The notes under the pieces were generated by a model, which was given only the letters and a program-made list of their open reading frames with translations, ran no database searches and had not been told where the DNA came from. The translations under genes and the position numbers were made by a program. A stretch of 64,000 nt of DNA from Uranotaenia lowii. Lineage: Eukaryota; Arthropoda; Insecta; Diptera; Culicidae. The stretch covers positions 147,314,843-147,378,842 of the forward strand of contig NC_073693.1 of assembly GCF_029784155.1 (NCBI RefSeq). Direction: 5' to 3'. Shown in pieces: positions 42,201 to 51,717 of the stretch (position 1 is its first letter; each line of letters begins with the position of its first letter).

Positions 42201-44662
42201 ATTCCTCCCAATCTACAGTTAAGACACTAGGCCTGAAGTGGCAGCCTAGCTCAGATGAATTTCAGTTCAGCACCATTAAGTGGGATGAAGCGTCAGTAAT
42301 AACCAAGAGAAAGGTTTTGTCAGATGTTGCAAGATTGTTTGATCCCCTGGGTCTAGTCGGACCAGTCGTGGTCCAAGCCAAGATATTTGTTCAGCAGTTG
42401 TGGAAATTACAGTGCGATTGGGATGATAAGCTTACCGATGATCTCTCAGAGCAATGGAGAGAGTTCCGCAGAAATTTTGTCAGTCTAGATAGTTTGTCAG
42501 TTCCTAGATGGGTCGGTTTATCTGTCAGTACTCAGTCAGTTGAAATACATGGTTTTTGCGATGCGTCAGAGAAGGCGTATGGAGCATGTATTTACATAAG
42601 GTCAGTCGATCAGAATGGGTCAGTTTTAGTCCGTCTTTTAACGTCAAAATCCCGAGTTGCTCCTCTTGAGAACTTGAAGCAGAAGAAAAAGAAGCAATCT
42701 ATGCCCCGTTTGGAGCTTTCTTCCGCCCTTACACTTGCGCATTTGTACGAGAAAGTTCAGAGTAGCATCAAGTTGACGTCAGCGAAATCGTATTTTTGGA
42801 CGGACTCCATGATAGTGAAGTGTTGGCTAGCATCTCCACCTTCTCGATGGAAGGAGTTCGTAGCTAATCGTGTGTCTGAGATCCAACACATCACCGATGG
42901 AGGATACTGGAATCACGTGGCTGGAATTGAGAACCCTGCCGATCTCATTTCACGAGGAACGACGGCAGCACAACTGCAATACCAAACGATATGGTTTCAA
43001 GGTCCAACCTGGCTTCAACTTGATGAGCAACATTGGCCAAAGAACGAGCAGAGCCAGGAGGAAAACGTAGACGTTACGATGTTGGAAGAGAAACCAGCTA
43101 CTACTGCAACAGCTCACACGAGCGAGCACAACGAGATTTTTGGTTTAAAATCCTCTTTCACCGAACTTGTTCGTCTTGTAGCTTGGATGCAACGTTGTCG
43201 GTTCAATTCGCAAAAACTGAACAGGGAAAGTCGCAAGAGTGGTCCTCTGAAGGTTACCGAGTTAGATGAATCGCTTAAGACACTCGTGCGCATAGCTCAG
43301 CAAGAAGGTTTTGCCAAAGAATATGCCGACTTGTTGAACAATCGTCCAATTTCAAATTCATCTAAAATAGCATCCTTAAATCCTGTAATGGTAGATGGTT
43401 TGATTCGAGTGGGAGGTCGACTACGCAACGCTGCAATCCACGAATCTCGAAAGCATCCGTATATTCTCGATCATCAACATCCTTTCACGATGACTGTGAT
43501 GATATACTACCACCAAAACCTGCTGCACGCTGGTCAACAGCTGTTGATAGCATCTGTTCGAGAACGATTCTGGCCAACGAACATTGGAACGCTTGCTCGA
43601 GCAGTATTATTCAAATGTGTGGCATGCTTTCGCGTTAAGCCGAAAATTCAAGAGCAACTTATGGCGGATTTACCCCAGCACAGAGTCACACAATGTCCAG
43701 TCTTCCAAAAGGTCGGAGTGGATTACTGTGGACCTTTTCTCATCACCTACCCTCAGCGCAAGGCTCGACCTATTAAGGTATTCGTCGCAATATACGTGTG
43801 CCTAGTAACTAAAGCGGTTCACTTAGAAATAGCATCAGATCTTTCCACCCAAGCATTCTTGGCTACGTTCCAACGATTCTGTGGTCGTCGAAGCGCTCCA
43901 AGCTTAGTGATGTGCGATAACGCAAAGAATTTTGTAGGCGCAAAAAGAGCACTTGACGAAGTACATCAGCTATTTATCAGCAAATCGTTCAAGAATTCTG
44001 TAATTAATCATGCTGCAGATCAAGGAATTGACTTTCAGTTCATTCCTGCCCGTTCTCCGAACTTTGGTGGCCTGTGGGAATCTGCTGTGAAGTCATTCAA
44101 GACCTTGCTGAAAAGAACGGTCGGTTCACGTTCGCTGAATCATGAAGAATTTCAAACGATCATCATAAGAATTGAAGCAGCTTTAAATTCTCGCCCCCTA
44201 ACAGCCTTAAGTAATGACCCTGATGATTTTGAGCCACTTACTCCCGGTCATTTCTTGGTGCAAAAACCAATGGCCGCACCTCCCGAACATGACTGGAACG
44301 AAGTCCCAGAAAACCGGTTAAATGTGTGGCAAAGAATGCAGCAGATATCACAAACATTGTGGAAAAAATGGTCGACTTTGTATCTCTCAGATCTCCACAA
44401 TCGTACCAAGTGGTCTAGGCAGAAAGAAAATCTCAAAGTTGGGATGATGGTCGTCCTAAAGGAAGATAACCTCCCACCGCTTAAATGGCCAATCGCTCGA
44501 ATTAAGGAAATTCACCCTGGACCAGATGGCAACGTTCGAGTCGTTTCTGTGCGTACACAGTTTGGTATTTATGATCGAGCAATATCTAAAATATGTGTGC
44601 TACCTATCAACGACAACTTTGAAGTAACCGATGATCCAGTTATGGATCCCAACAAGAACTAA
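39218..44662 (+). CDS. BEL/Pao Gag-Pol polyprotein
   Basis: A single uninterrupted 1,814-residue frame starting at an ATG in good context (gaaaATGG). Domains in order: Gag-like N-terminal part with coiled-coil-like Glu/Lys-rich start (to about 330); zinc knuckles CPFCNEPWHSPFHC (about 348) and CRNCLQPGHFASNC (about 381), with a third C/H cluster; aspartic protease around 'ALLDSCSQHC' (about 525; DSC instead of the common DSG); reverse transcriptase with 'KLRVVFDAS' (about 812), 'VADVAKMY' and the YVDD motif (about 935); RNase H with 'GFCDASEKAYG' (about 1,114) and 'FWTDSMIV'; integrase with an HH-CC zinc region (about 1,420-1,460) and catalytic Asp, Asp, Glu in 'VGVDYCGPF', 'MCDNAKNF' and 'GGLWESAVK' (about 1,500-1,620). 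All catalytic blocks are present, so the copy may be competent. Gag-Pol as one frame is usual for the family. Confidence 0.95.
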   Translation: MAKNVQLKSLQRRERQIVLLMDSVERFVQNYEAERDECQIASRLEALEPVFGEFHEVRSKIEMIVFESEEKKDKELYGEAKEEAGFQREEENDKILLSFEDRFFQLKGALSKLQSIRHQPVSLSESSHNHERVSMGSRVKLPEIRLPSFGGKLRDWVSFRDSFQSLIHNNEQLAPMEKFTYLRSALSGDALKEILSIELSDANYIIAWDILTERYENKNLIVKAYLDGLFSLESIRKEGYESINYLITEFEKNLMMLQKVGEDTDGWSTILAHMLYTRLDSVTLRNWETHHNSTEVPKYEDMRKFLRNYCSVLQSVAPAKEPRSNIADHKQPRGQSVCHTAFKSPNRCPFCNEPWHSPFHCQRFLRMKIAERLEAANRSRVCRNCLQPGHFASNCNRSSCRLCQQRHHTMLHATRSSVQNPSISRPSQQSNAQPITQRSTQVYAQQTHQQQRQHARPIVTEHPHTQTHNATHNSHNTTTQFNSPMPSTSQNYVALPAKPTANILLSTALIKIKDRHGNALIARALLDSCSQHCLMAREFSRKLKFKESPTFLSVQGIGSSQSVSTKSISAEVGPRSPKISEFQETMEFFVLPKLTLQLPPTSFDPSFMSLPDSALLADPYFHESKRIDIIIGAEYYLDLLKDERKKMSKNDPTLQNTVFGWIVSGRVVEAPSDVSHTLVCSTSDLQKQLTRFWELETCRVASTHSIEESMCERIFKQTTMRDEAGRFVVTLPKKESVLCQLGDSMHSATKRFLALERRLDANPELKKEYAAFIHEYLDLGHMKEILESAEQERSYYMPHHAVLKPDSTTTKLRVVFDASCRTSTGISLNDALMVGPVVQDELVDIILRFRLHRYAVVADVAKMYRMVRVQESDQPLQRILWRDSSDDFIRIFQLTTVTYGTSSAPYLATRCLQELANQEAENCPIASEVLKKSFYVDDMLAGVGSVEEGKLLVREMMKVMKSAGMSLRKYVSNESEILEEVSVDLREERSVLELDSSQSTVKTLGLKWQPSSDEFQFSTIKWDEASVITKRKVLSDVARLFDPLGLVGPVVVQAKIFVQQLWKLQCDWDDKLTDDLSEQWREFRRNFVSLDSLSVPRWVGLSVSTQSVEIHGFCDASEKAYGACIYIRSVDQNGSVLVRLLTSKSRVAPLENLKQKKKKQSMPRLELSSALTLAHLYEKVQSSIKLTSAKSYFWTDSMIVKCWLASPPSRWKEFVANRVSEIQHITDGGYWNHVAGIENPADLISRGTTAAQLQYQTIWFQGPTWLQLDEQHWPKNEQSQEENVDVTMLEEKPATTATAHTSEHNEIFGLKSSFTELVRLVAWMQRCRFNSQKLNRESRKSGPLKVTELDESLKTLVRIAQQEGFAKEYADLLNNRPISNSSKIASLNPVMVDGLIRVGGRLRNAAIHESRKHPYILDHQHPFTMTVMIYYHQNLLHAGQQLLIASVRERFWPTNIGTLARAVLFKCVACFRVKPKIQEQLMADLPQHRVTQCPVFQKVGVDYCGPFLITYPQRKARPIKVFVAIYVCLVTKAVHLEIASDLSTQAFLATFQRFCGRRSAPSLVMCDNAKNFVGAKRALDEVHQLFISKSFKNSVINHAADQGIDFQFIPARSPNFGGLWESAVKSFKTLLKRTVGSRSLNHEEFQTIIIRIEAALNSRPLTALSNDPDDFEPLTPGHFLVQKPMAAPPEHDWNEVPENRLNVWQRMQQISQTLWKKWSTLYLSDLHNRTKWSRQKENLKVGMMVVLKEDNLPPLKWPIARIKEIHPGPDGNVRVVSVRTQFGIYDRAISKICVLPINDNFEVTDDPVMDPNKN

Positions 44663-46217
44663 TACAAGTTCCTTAAGCAATTTCCAACGCGCTGGACTAA
44701 TTCCTCATAAGTTAAGTTCAAAAATCTCTACGTAAGCTCAATCCTCACTTAATAAAGTCAGTTTAAAGAAACAAGCCTCATCAAGTTAAGTTAAGCCCTT
44801 CTTAAGAAAGAACACAAGCCTTGAACAATCAGTTGAATTGTACAAACCATATCAGATTAAGATTCCAAAACCATTCCTCAAATTTGCATGACAGCATGAA
44901 ACGTCCGATGAAATGAAGTAGTATGTTGTGTCCGCATGAGTATGAATTAATCGTTTCAAAATGATCGTCTGTTCAACAAGGACAAGTTTACACCTCATCC
45001 AAACCCCAACCATACGCTGCCAGACTGCAGTGTCCTTCAAGAGCTCTATGGACAAAGGCATCATGAAGGATGTCTTCATTAAGTTCAACTCAGCATGATG
45101 ATGGAAGAGTCATCCCAACGGTTCTCCAGCTGGAGAAAATAATACGCAACTGCAAGTTCTACGTTTGGCCATCCTTTATTAGCTCAACCTTTTAATGAGT
45201 TAATGCAGTCGCAAGTCTCGACCGGAATGTCATCAGCTGCCAAGGAGGCATGTGCGGGGGCCCAGCGCCTCCGCATCCAGGGAAGTCATGATTTCTAAAG
45301 ACTGTTTCCAAATAATCAGCACTTTCCCCCGCATTCAGGTCATTCCATCGATCGAACGTTGGATCGAATAACTCCACCGGCAAGGCACCGCAAGGGTTCG
45401 TTTCGGCAATTCGGTTGCATTCCGCGGTTCAGGTCACACGAGTCAATCAGCCAATCCAGCAGAACCACGTACATCCTGTGAGCCACACTACATACCACCG
45501 AGCGGGTTATGGTCAACGAGGCGATTTGGTCCGTTCCATGGTACACCAGAAGCTGACCGAGGTTCAGCGCACACTGGACACTAGAGCTGCGTTCACGACG
45601 ACCCTCCAGCATCAAATCGAATCTGTTGTCGTGAGAAGGAATTCATTCAGTCTTCCACGATCGCGATGAATTGAATCGAAAACCTACCTGGACAGCTCCT
45701 GCTGTTCAATTCTGGGCAACATCAAAACCGTCGTATAGGCCACCGTCGATTCCAGTCACACGGGTTGCGAAGTGATCGCAGGTTCGTCATCGATGGTCTC
45801 CGTTCCAGCAAACCAGGTGAAATGCTGCCATCCCGAAAACTACCGCCAACCATCTGAGAACTGCAAAAGAAAAAAAAATTACTCTACGACATCATCCTGC
45901 AAAACAAATTTGATTCCAATGCACAACAATCGCACTGATTTCTCACTGGAAATTCGTCCCGATGATGGTTTTATCACTCCGTTTGTGCAGCATAACAGCA
46001 GCAGCGAAACTAACACCGATAGGTCCCGAAAAACCGAAAATTTGGTCCGCTCAGCAGCTCCAGCCAGGTGGTCCAACAGCATCCAGTCAACACACTAGTC
46101 CTATAAGAAAAAGTGAAACGAAACTAGAATAGTATAGTAAGAAATGTAATCAAAACAAAAGTGATAATTACCAGGTAGATCAGGTTTTGAATGTGTTGAA
46201 ATTATAAGACAGAATTT
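44663..46217 (+). other. BEL/Pao 3' untranslated region
   Basis: A 1.55-kb stretch between the stop codon and the polypurine tract. It contains small open frames (for example 45,415-45,669 and 45,772-46,098) but no signal peptide, membrane segment or other envelope-like feature. I see no third gene here. Confidence 0.6.
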
Positions 46218-46232
46218 CAAGGCGGGCGGCAA
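46218..46232 (+). promoter_or_regulatory. BEL/Pao polypurine tract
   Basis: CAAGGCGGGCGGCAA ends exactly at the 3' LTR, the normal place for the plus-strand primer. Confidence 0.65.
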
Positions 46233-46648
46233 TGTTTTGGTGCCTCATCATAAACTAGTGTTAGTATTGAGAGTGTATAACAGTTAGGCATACGTCAAAA
46301 GTACCCATCCGAATGTGATCTAATCGAGCTTTCGGATGGATAGAAGCTCTGTTCACTGCTCGAACAGATGCGTTTTCCTCTCTCAAAACAACACTCAGAT
46401 AAATTGTACATGTGTTGATAGGAAGAATAGGAAAGATTTTCATGTTTATATTAGTTTCTCCTATTCGCTTCTGAGGCTATTTATAGTAATAGAAAACACT
46501 TCAAACCAAACCGCCGCCGTATTCACTTCGCTAATAAATTAGCCCCAAATCGTGCCGAGAATAAAGTGTCGTTTCTAAGTCCGAACAAAGTGGATTTTTA
46601 ATCGTCGCGTTTCTACGGAAGTTCCGAAAGTGTTCCGGTGCCATAACA
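46233..46648 (+). repeat. BEL/Pao 3' LTR (416 bp)
   Basis: Same TGTTTTGG...CATAACA ends as the 5' LTR. Carries the extra 30 bp 'atcgtgccgagaataaagtg' plus ten bases at about 46,550, including an AATAAA. Visible substitutions against the 5' LTR are A/T at 46,317 and A/G at 46,513. Confidence 0.95.
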
Positions 46649-49600
46649 CTTGAAAAAACAGTTTTTTGAACCTGACACGTTGTAGATTGGATAAAATGGT
46701 TCGCTGTCTTTGAAACAAAGTTGTAACAAGCCACGATCTACATTTGTCTCATACATTATGATGGGTTTAGAAGTTGCTGAAACTCTATAGAAAGCATTTA
46801 GTGTATTTTATTGGCAATTTTGGAAGGCTCGTCCATCGAAAAGTGCACATTTTCGCAACACCCCCTTTTTTGAGATTATTTTTTATGACAAGCGGAACCA
46901 TTTCCATTTGAAATTGGAGCGGAAATCGGTGGAACTAGTAGAGATTTGAATGATTGAAAATACACATTTTTTGTAAAAATTACCTATTTTACTTATAGAA
47001 AAAATGTTAAAATATTTAATTGATTTATAAAATGTTGCAGTTTTCTTTGATATATTTTGTTTGATTGAAAGGCATTTAAATTCGATTAAAACTTATGACT
47101 ATGACTCAACGAAAAGACAAAAGCGAATTTCTTGTAAGATTGGTTACTTGGATACAGTTACTTGGAACCAGTTGAAGCAGTTATATTGTAATGGCAAAAT
47201 TCTATTATTCAAATACTAATTTAGTGTTCTACCAAATTTAACAGATAAGTTCCATTCATTTTTTTGAGGTTTAAATGATTTGAAAAATCGAATTTAAATG
47301 TCTTTTAATAAAACAAAGTATAGCTAGCTGACCCGGTGTGCATTGCTACACCTTGCAAAAATAAATGTAATTTGTAAAAATTTATTCAAATTAACATTTT
47401 TGTAAGCATTTGTTTTTTAAATCAAATTTCATCATGGTTTAGAACCAACAACTTTGAAATGAGAGCTGCAGCTGGAGTTCCGAATTGCAATTCAAAGATG
47501 CTATATATTATTTACTGAAGCTTGATCTCTAAACTTGTTTTTCAAGCTTTGATATATTACTCTATTTTTAAAGCTTCATAATTAATCAAAAAATGTCAAT
47601 ATTTAGGGATTTTCCACCTTTTTCCCAAAGTGGGAAGTAACGAACTTCCATAAAAACATTTGTCACATCTATTTTTGAGGTATGCCAAATATCCGTACAC
47701 AAAAAGATGCTCTTTTGAAATATGGTCCCTTCTTTGAAAAGCTCTTTATCTCAAACTTACATGGGAGCTCCCCCATCTTTTCCAATTTTGTCCCCACTGC
47801 TTGAAGAAGGTAGGCTGATTTACCCGGCTCGAGTTTACAAAAAATTCTAGTTGAAAGAAAAAGACTCGCATATTGGATTTTATTGCATATTGAACTTTAT
47901 AGAGATAGAATTTAGAAAACCGATCATTAGCGTGAATCGGGGCAGTTTTTTGAGTATATTCCTAATATTCTGTACTATGAGCACTTCCAACTCCTGACTA
48001 CCTTAAGATGATGTATTTTTTGGAGTTAAAAAATAAGCTATCGAAATTTGAAACAAAAAACGATGAAAAGGATTTTTAATAAACACCTTCAAACAGCTTT
48101 TTTCACCATCCTCGCCCTTCGAAGCAGTTTGAATATCTATCCTTTTTGCGCCAAAAAAATGTTAAAAAAATGTTTCGCCATATGCCAAAATCGTGGACAT
48201 GAGACATTATAGCTTGAAGTTTTCCCAAACAACACTTATCATGGTATGAAAATTATCGATTTTATACAGTGCAAATTTTTTTTAAACAGCTTATTAAAGC
48301 AAAAAATATCAGTTGCATCACTAAATAATTTCTCCGCGTTTATTATGTCTCTTTGAAAATCAAATGTATAAAAAAGTTCGCAAAAACTAATTTCTAAATT
48401 AACATTTGTCCCGTATATTGGGGCAAGTGTAAATGCAAAGCTTATTTTCAGATGCGCCAGAGTAATGGCTTCAAAATGGATTTAATACGTATATCTGTTT
48501 GTTTGTTTTATCAAGTTTCATTTATATATCTGCAGTATTCCAACAGAATAAATGTATGTTTGTTATTCCACTTTTAACGAATGCTGTTCAAAGCAAATGA
48601 CCTTCATTTACAAAGACATTTGAGAATTTTAAATATTCGCTTCAGTTTCAACATTCGGAATACCCCTTCTGGTCTTTTCAACATATTGAATCATTTTGAA
48701 GATGAATTTCTTAAAAGTTCGACGTTTGCCCTTGCCCCACCGTGTTAGTTGACAGGAGGGAATATTGTTTTGAACACTCATAAAAATGTTGCTTTCAGTT
48801 GAATATCACTTCTAAAGTCTCACATTTCAAAAAAGAAGCGGATCAAAAGTCTTTTTTATGCAGCCATGTAACACAAAAACACTTTTCATATTAAGTACGT
48901 ACTTGAATTGGTATGTAAGCAAAAAGTACGATGTTTTTTTCAGAATTATTCAAAATAAAAAACTCATATTTTCATTTTGAAATTCGTTTCAGTTGTGTAT
49001 TTGGGCCGAAGTAATAATTTTTAGAAGAAAACATATTTTTTATTTTTTTTTGCAACAGAGAAAAGTTGAACGATTGAACATGCTCTAGTGTTCCTTGTAT
49101 GAAATTTCTTTCGGAAAATGAATTCCCTCACTTTTGGTCAATAAAAATCAGTTTATTTCACTGATACCTTTCACTTATGAACACGTCAGTCCTATCTTAT
49201 CTAATTTTAAGAAAAGGCTCTTGATCAGTTCATGTGTCGGATCGGATTTTTTGATCTTATTTTTCAGTGAAGTACATTTTTAAATGTTCAACAAAATGTT
49301 TCCGATGTACCTCTGTTAAAAACATCTTATTTATATTTCTGTGTTCAATGTGATTCAAAAATAACCTTGTATTCAAAATGGGTTAAAAAATTGTACGTAA
49401 ATTCTTTACTCTCAGTATTTTTTTTTTTTTTTCAATTGTTCGCAAAGTGTCATACCATTATTTCATTAGCATCAGAACTAAATTTATAATTTTTAGACAA
49501 CAAATGCTATATGGAAAACAAATATAGAAGTACAGTGAGCATTCTATACAAGCAACTAATCTGAACCAATTTTTCCAAAAAAGTTTCTTATGTAGAAAAA

Positions 49601-49829
49601 GTTGCTTATATAGAAAAAGGAGTATAAATTTTAAGAAAAATCAGTTTTGTGATTTATAGATAAATAAGCAGTTTAATATTTTATTACATAGTTAAAATAA
49701 TATTAATTAGTTCTTTTAAGAACTGCTTTTTCTCGAATTCGTCACAAAAACAAGATCTCATTGCTTGTAAGGTTATTCTCCTATGCCTATTCTACCGCGG
49801 TGTTGCAGGAATCTATCACATTATCGATG

Positions 49830-50545
49830 CTGATTCTGCTCTCTTCTGCTGTCCCATGACGATGGCATTATCGACTAATAAAATTGCTTTTACTGGTAAG
49901 CCTTTAGCTTCTAACTGACGAGAAACTTCAGGGATGAATAAATCGTTGTACGACTTCTTAAAAAGCGCAGAAGTTTACCAAGGATTTTTGGATGATTTGT
50001 AATACAGTGGTAAATTTACATTTTTAAAATACCGAGGATTTTTAGATTTCTAATCATTATCAAATCGCGTTTATGCGTCCAAGTTGCATTTATACAAGGC
50101 ATAATGGTGACCTTCATGGATTTCCGTCCTACAGCAGTTTTTTCAAAAACGGTAGCGTTTGTTTTCTTGTGCAAACCTTTGTAAACCAGACTGGTTTCGT
50201 TACAATTGTAGATCTGTTCCGTAAAAAACCCATTTTCGGCAATGATCTTTTTGATATCGCTTGTAAATGTAGCAGCACTCTCAGCATTGCAGGAAAGTTT
50301 TTCACCGGAAACCGTCAAAATTAAGAATTGCCGTGGCGTTTTTTAAATTTATCAAGCCAGCCACCTCTGGTTGAAAATTCTTCATGTCCATTGAGTGACC
50401 TTTTTAAATCTAGTGCTTTAACTTTGAGCATCTCGTTTGAAACCAATTCGTTTGCTTCTCTCCGTAGTAAAAACCATGCGTATAGTTTATCATCAAGATC
50501 AGGATTTTTTAATGGCTTCATTCGCTTGATTTTTTTTTATTAACA
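49830..50545 (-). pseudogene. Tigger transposase, CENP-B HTH and DDE part
   Basis: Minus strand, downstream of the MITE. 'DDKLYAWFLLRREANELVSN' and 'STRGGWLDKFKKRHG' form the second (CENP-B type) DNA-binding domain. After an intervening stop comes 'FFTEQIYNCNETSLVYKGL', in which the first catalytic position appears as NCNETSL where Asp is usual (N(A/C)DETGL in relatives). The frame then runs to 'LPVKAILLVDNA', the block with the second catalytic Asp, near 49,870. Stops follow. The altered first catalytic residue and stops show it is dead. Confidence 0.75.
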
Positions 50546-51444
50546 TACAGTTGCGTTCAAAAAAGAATAAAATCGCGTGAAGCTGCGCACCCACTTTCAA
50601 CTTTGACAAGCTGCCATTTTTCTCTCGGTTGATATTTTTTCATGAAAATTTCACAAAATCTAGTTCAACTATTCAGCTAGCACTCTACGAAATTTTAAGC
50701 ATTTTAAATTAGGGGAAACAAAGATAGAGCTATTTCCGTAAAAAATGGAAATTTGGAAATGCTTCACTGAACTTGCTATATCTTCGGCAATTTTCATTGA
50801 AAAATTTTGAAATTTGTTCCAAAGATGTAAAAATGGTTCCGGGTAGAAAATCAGGTTCATTGTCGCCCAACATACGATTTCATTCTTTTTTGGACGGATG
50901 TTTGTATGGAAAGCATCGTAATTCATATATTCTAGGGTTTTTCTTTCACAAACAAAATTAATCCCAAAGAAGGTTGTGAATTGATAGGAACTTCATTCCT
51001 GCTTTGTTTAGAAATAGAAATTGTTCCAACAGAGCTGGTATTGAATCACAAGAGCGAATAGAATACTCGCTTTAATTGTGTATCAAATTTGTTTATCGGA
51101 ATAATTAACGAATCATTTCTGAAACTCTTTTCTTCTTATTTTGAACTCTGTTGATACATTTTTTCTTCCGAAACAAAGCACGAATGAAGTTTTTATCAAT
51201 TTACAACAGTCTTTGTGATAAATTTTTATTTTGTGAAAGAAATAACCAAGAATACATTGATTACGATGTTTTCCATACAAACATCTGTCCAAAAATGAAT
51301 GAAATCGTATGTTGGGCGATAATGAACCTGATTTTCTACCCGGCACTATTTTTGATCTCGTTCATGGATTTTGACGAAACTTGTCAAAGTTGGAAGTGGG
51401 TGCGCAGCTTCACGCGATTTCATTCTTTTTTGAACGCAACTGTA
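50546..51444. mobile_element. Foldback MITE inserted in the Tigger transposase
   Basis: Element 50,548-51,442 (895 bp) starts CAGTTGCGTTCAAAAAAGAA and ends in its complement, with TA at both ends. The TIR continues through 'gaagctgcgcacccact', about 60 bp. A second inverted block ('cccaacatacgatttcattc' at about 50,868 and its complement near 51,310) makes most of the element a hairpin; the right arm has a deletion of about 0.2 kb relative to the left. Confidence 0.8.
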
Positions 51445-51717
51445 CGTTTTTGAGGCTAATTCTTCCACGTTATCTTTATTATTTTTTATCCTCGTTAAAG
51501 TCGACTTATGGATGTTGTAGCTTCTGCAGATCTCTGTCGGTGTCTTGCCATCTTGGAGTTCATTTAAAATTAATAATTTCGTTTTCAAAGAAATTGATAC
51601 TCTGCCTTTCTTCTCCAATTTTACGGAAGAATGAAATTTAAAATGAAAAATAAAACCATGGTTGCTTGTACAGAAATTTTGGAATAAAAAAAGTTGCTTA
51701 TGCAGAGGTTGCTTCAA
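51445..51717 (-). pseudogene. Tigger transposase, N-terminal psq-type HTH part
   Basis: Minus-strand frame with 'RVSISLKTKLLILNELQDGK' and 'ICRSYNIHKSTLTRIKNNKD', a psq/CENP-B-type helix-turn-helix that binds the TIRs. The frame is cut by the MITE at 51,442 and continues at 50,545. The start is uncertain. Confidence 0.75.

Larger units (their letters stand above)
37458..46648 (+). mobile_element. Full-length BEL/Pao LTR retrotransposon
   Basis: A 9,191-bp element with TG...CA LTRs, a primer-binding site, one 1,814-codon gag-pol ORF and a purine-rich tract. It is flanked by a perfect 5-bp duplication CTTGA (37,453-37,457 and 46,649-46,653), the size normal for BEL/Pao. It sits in the left arm of the Transib-like element; the arm resumes without loss after 46,653, matching the intact right arm. 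The LTRs differ by a 30-bp indel and only a couple of substitutions, so the insertion is young. Confidence 0.95.

Noticed and set aside
45415..46098. A possible env gene in the BEL/Pao element
   Set aside because: The small frames lack a signal peptide, a membrane anchor and Cys patterns; two separate short ORFs only.
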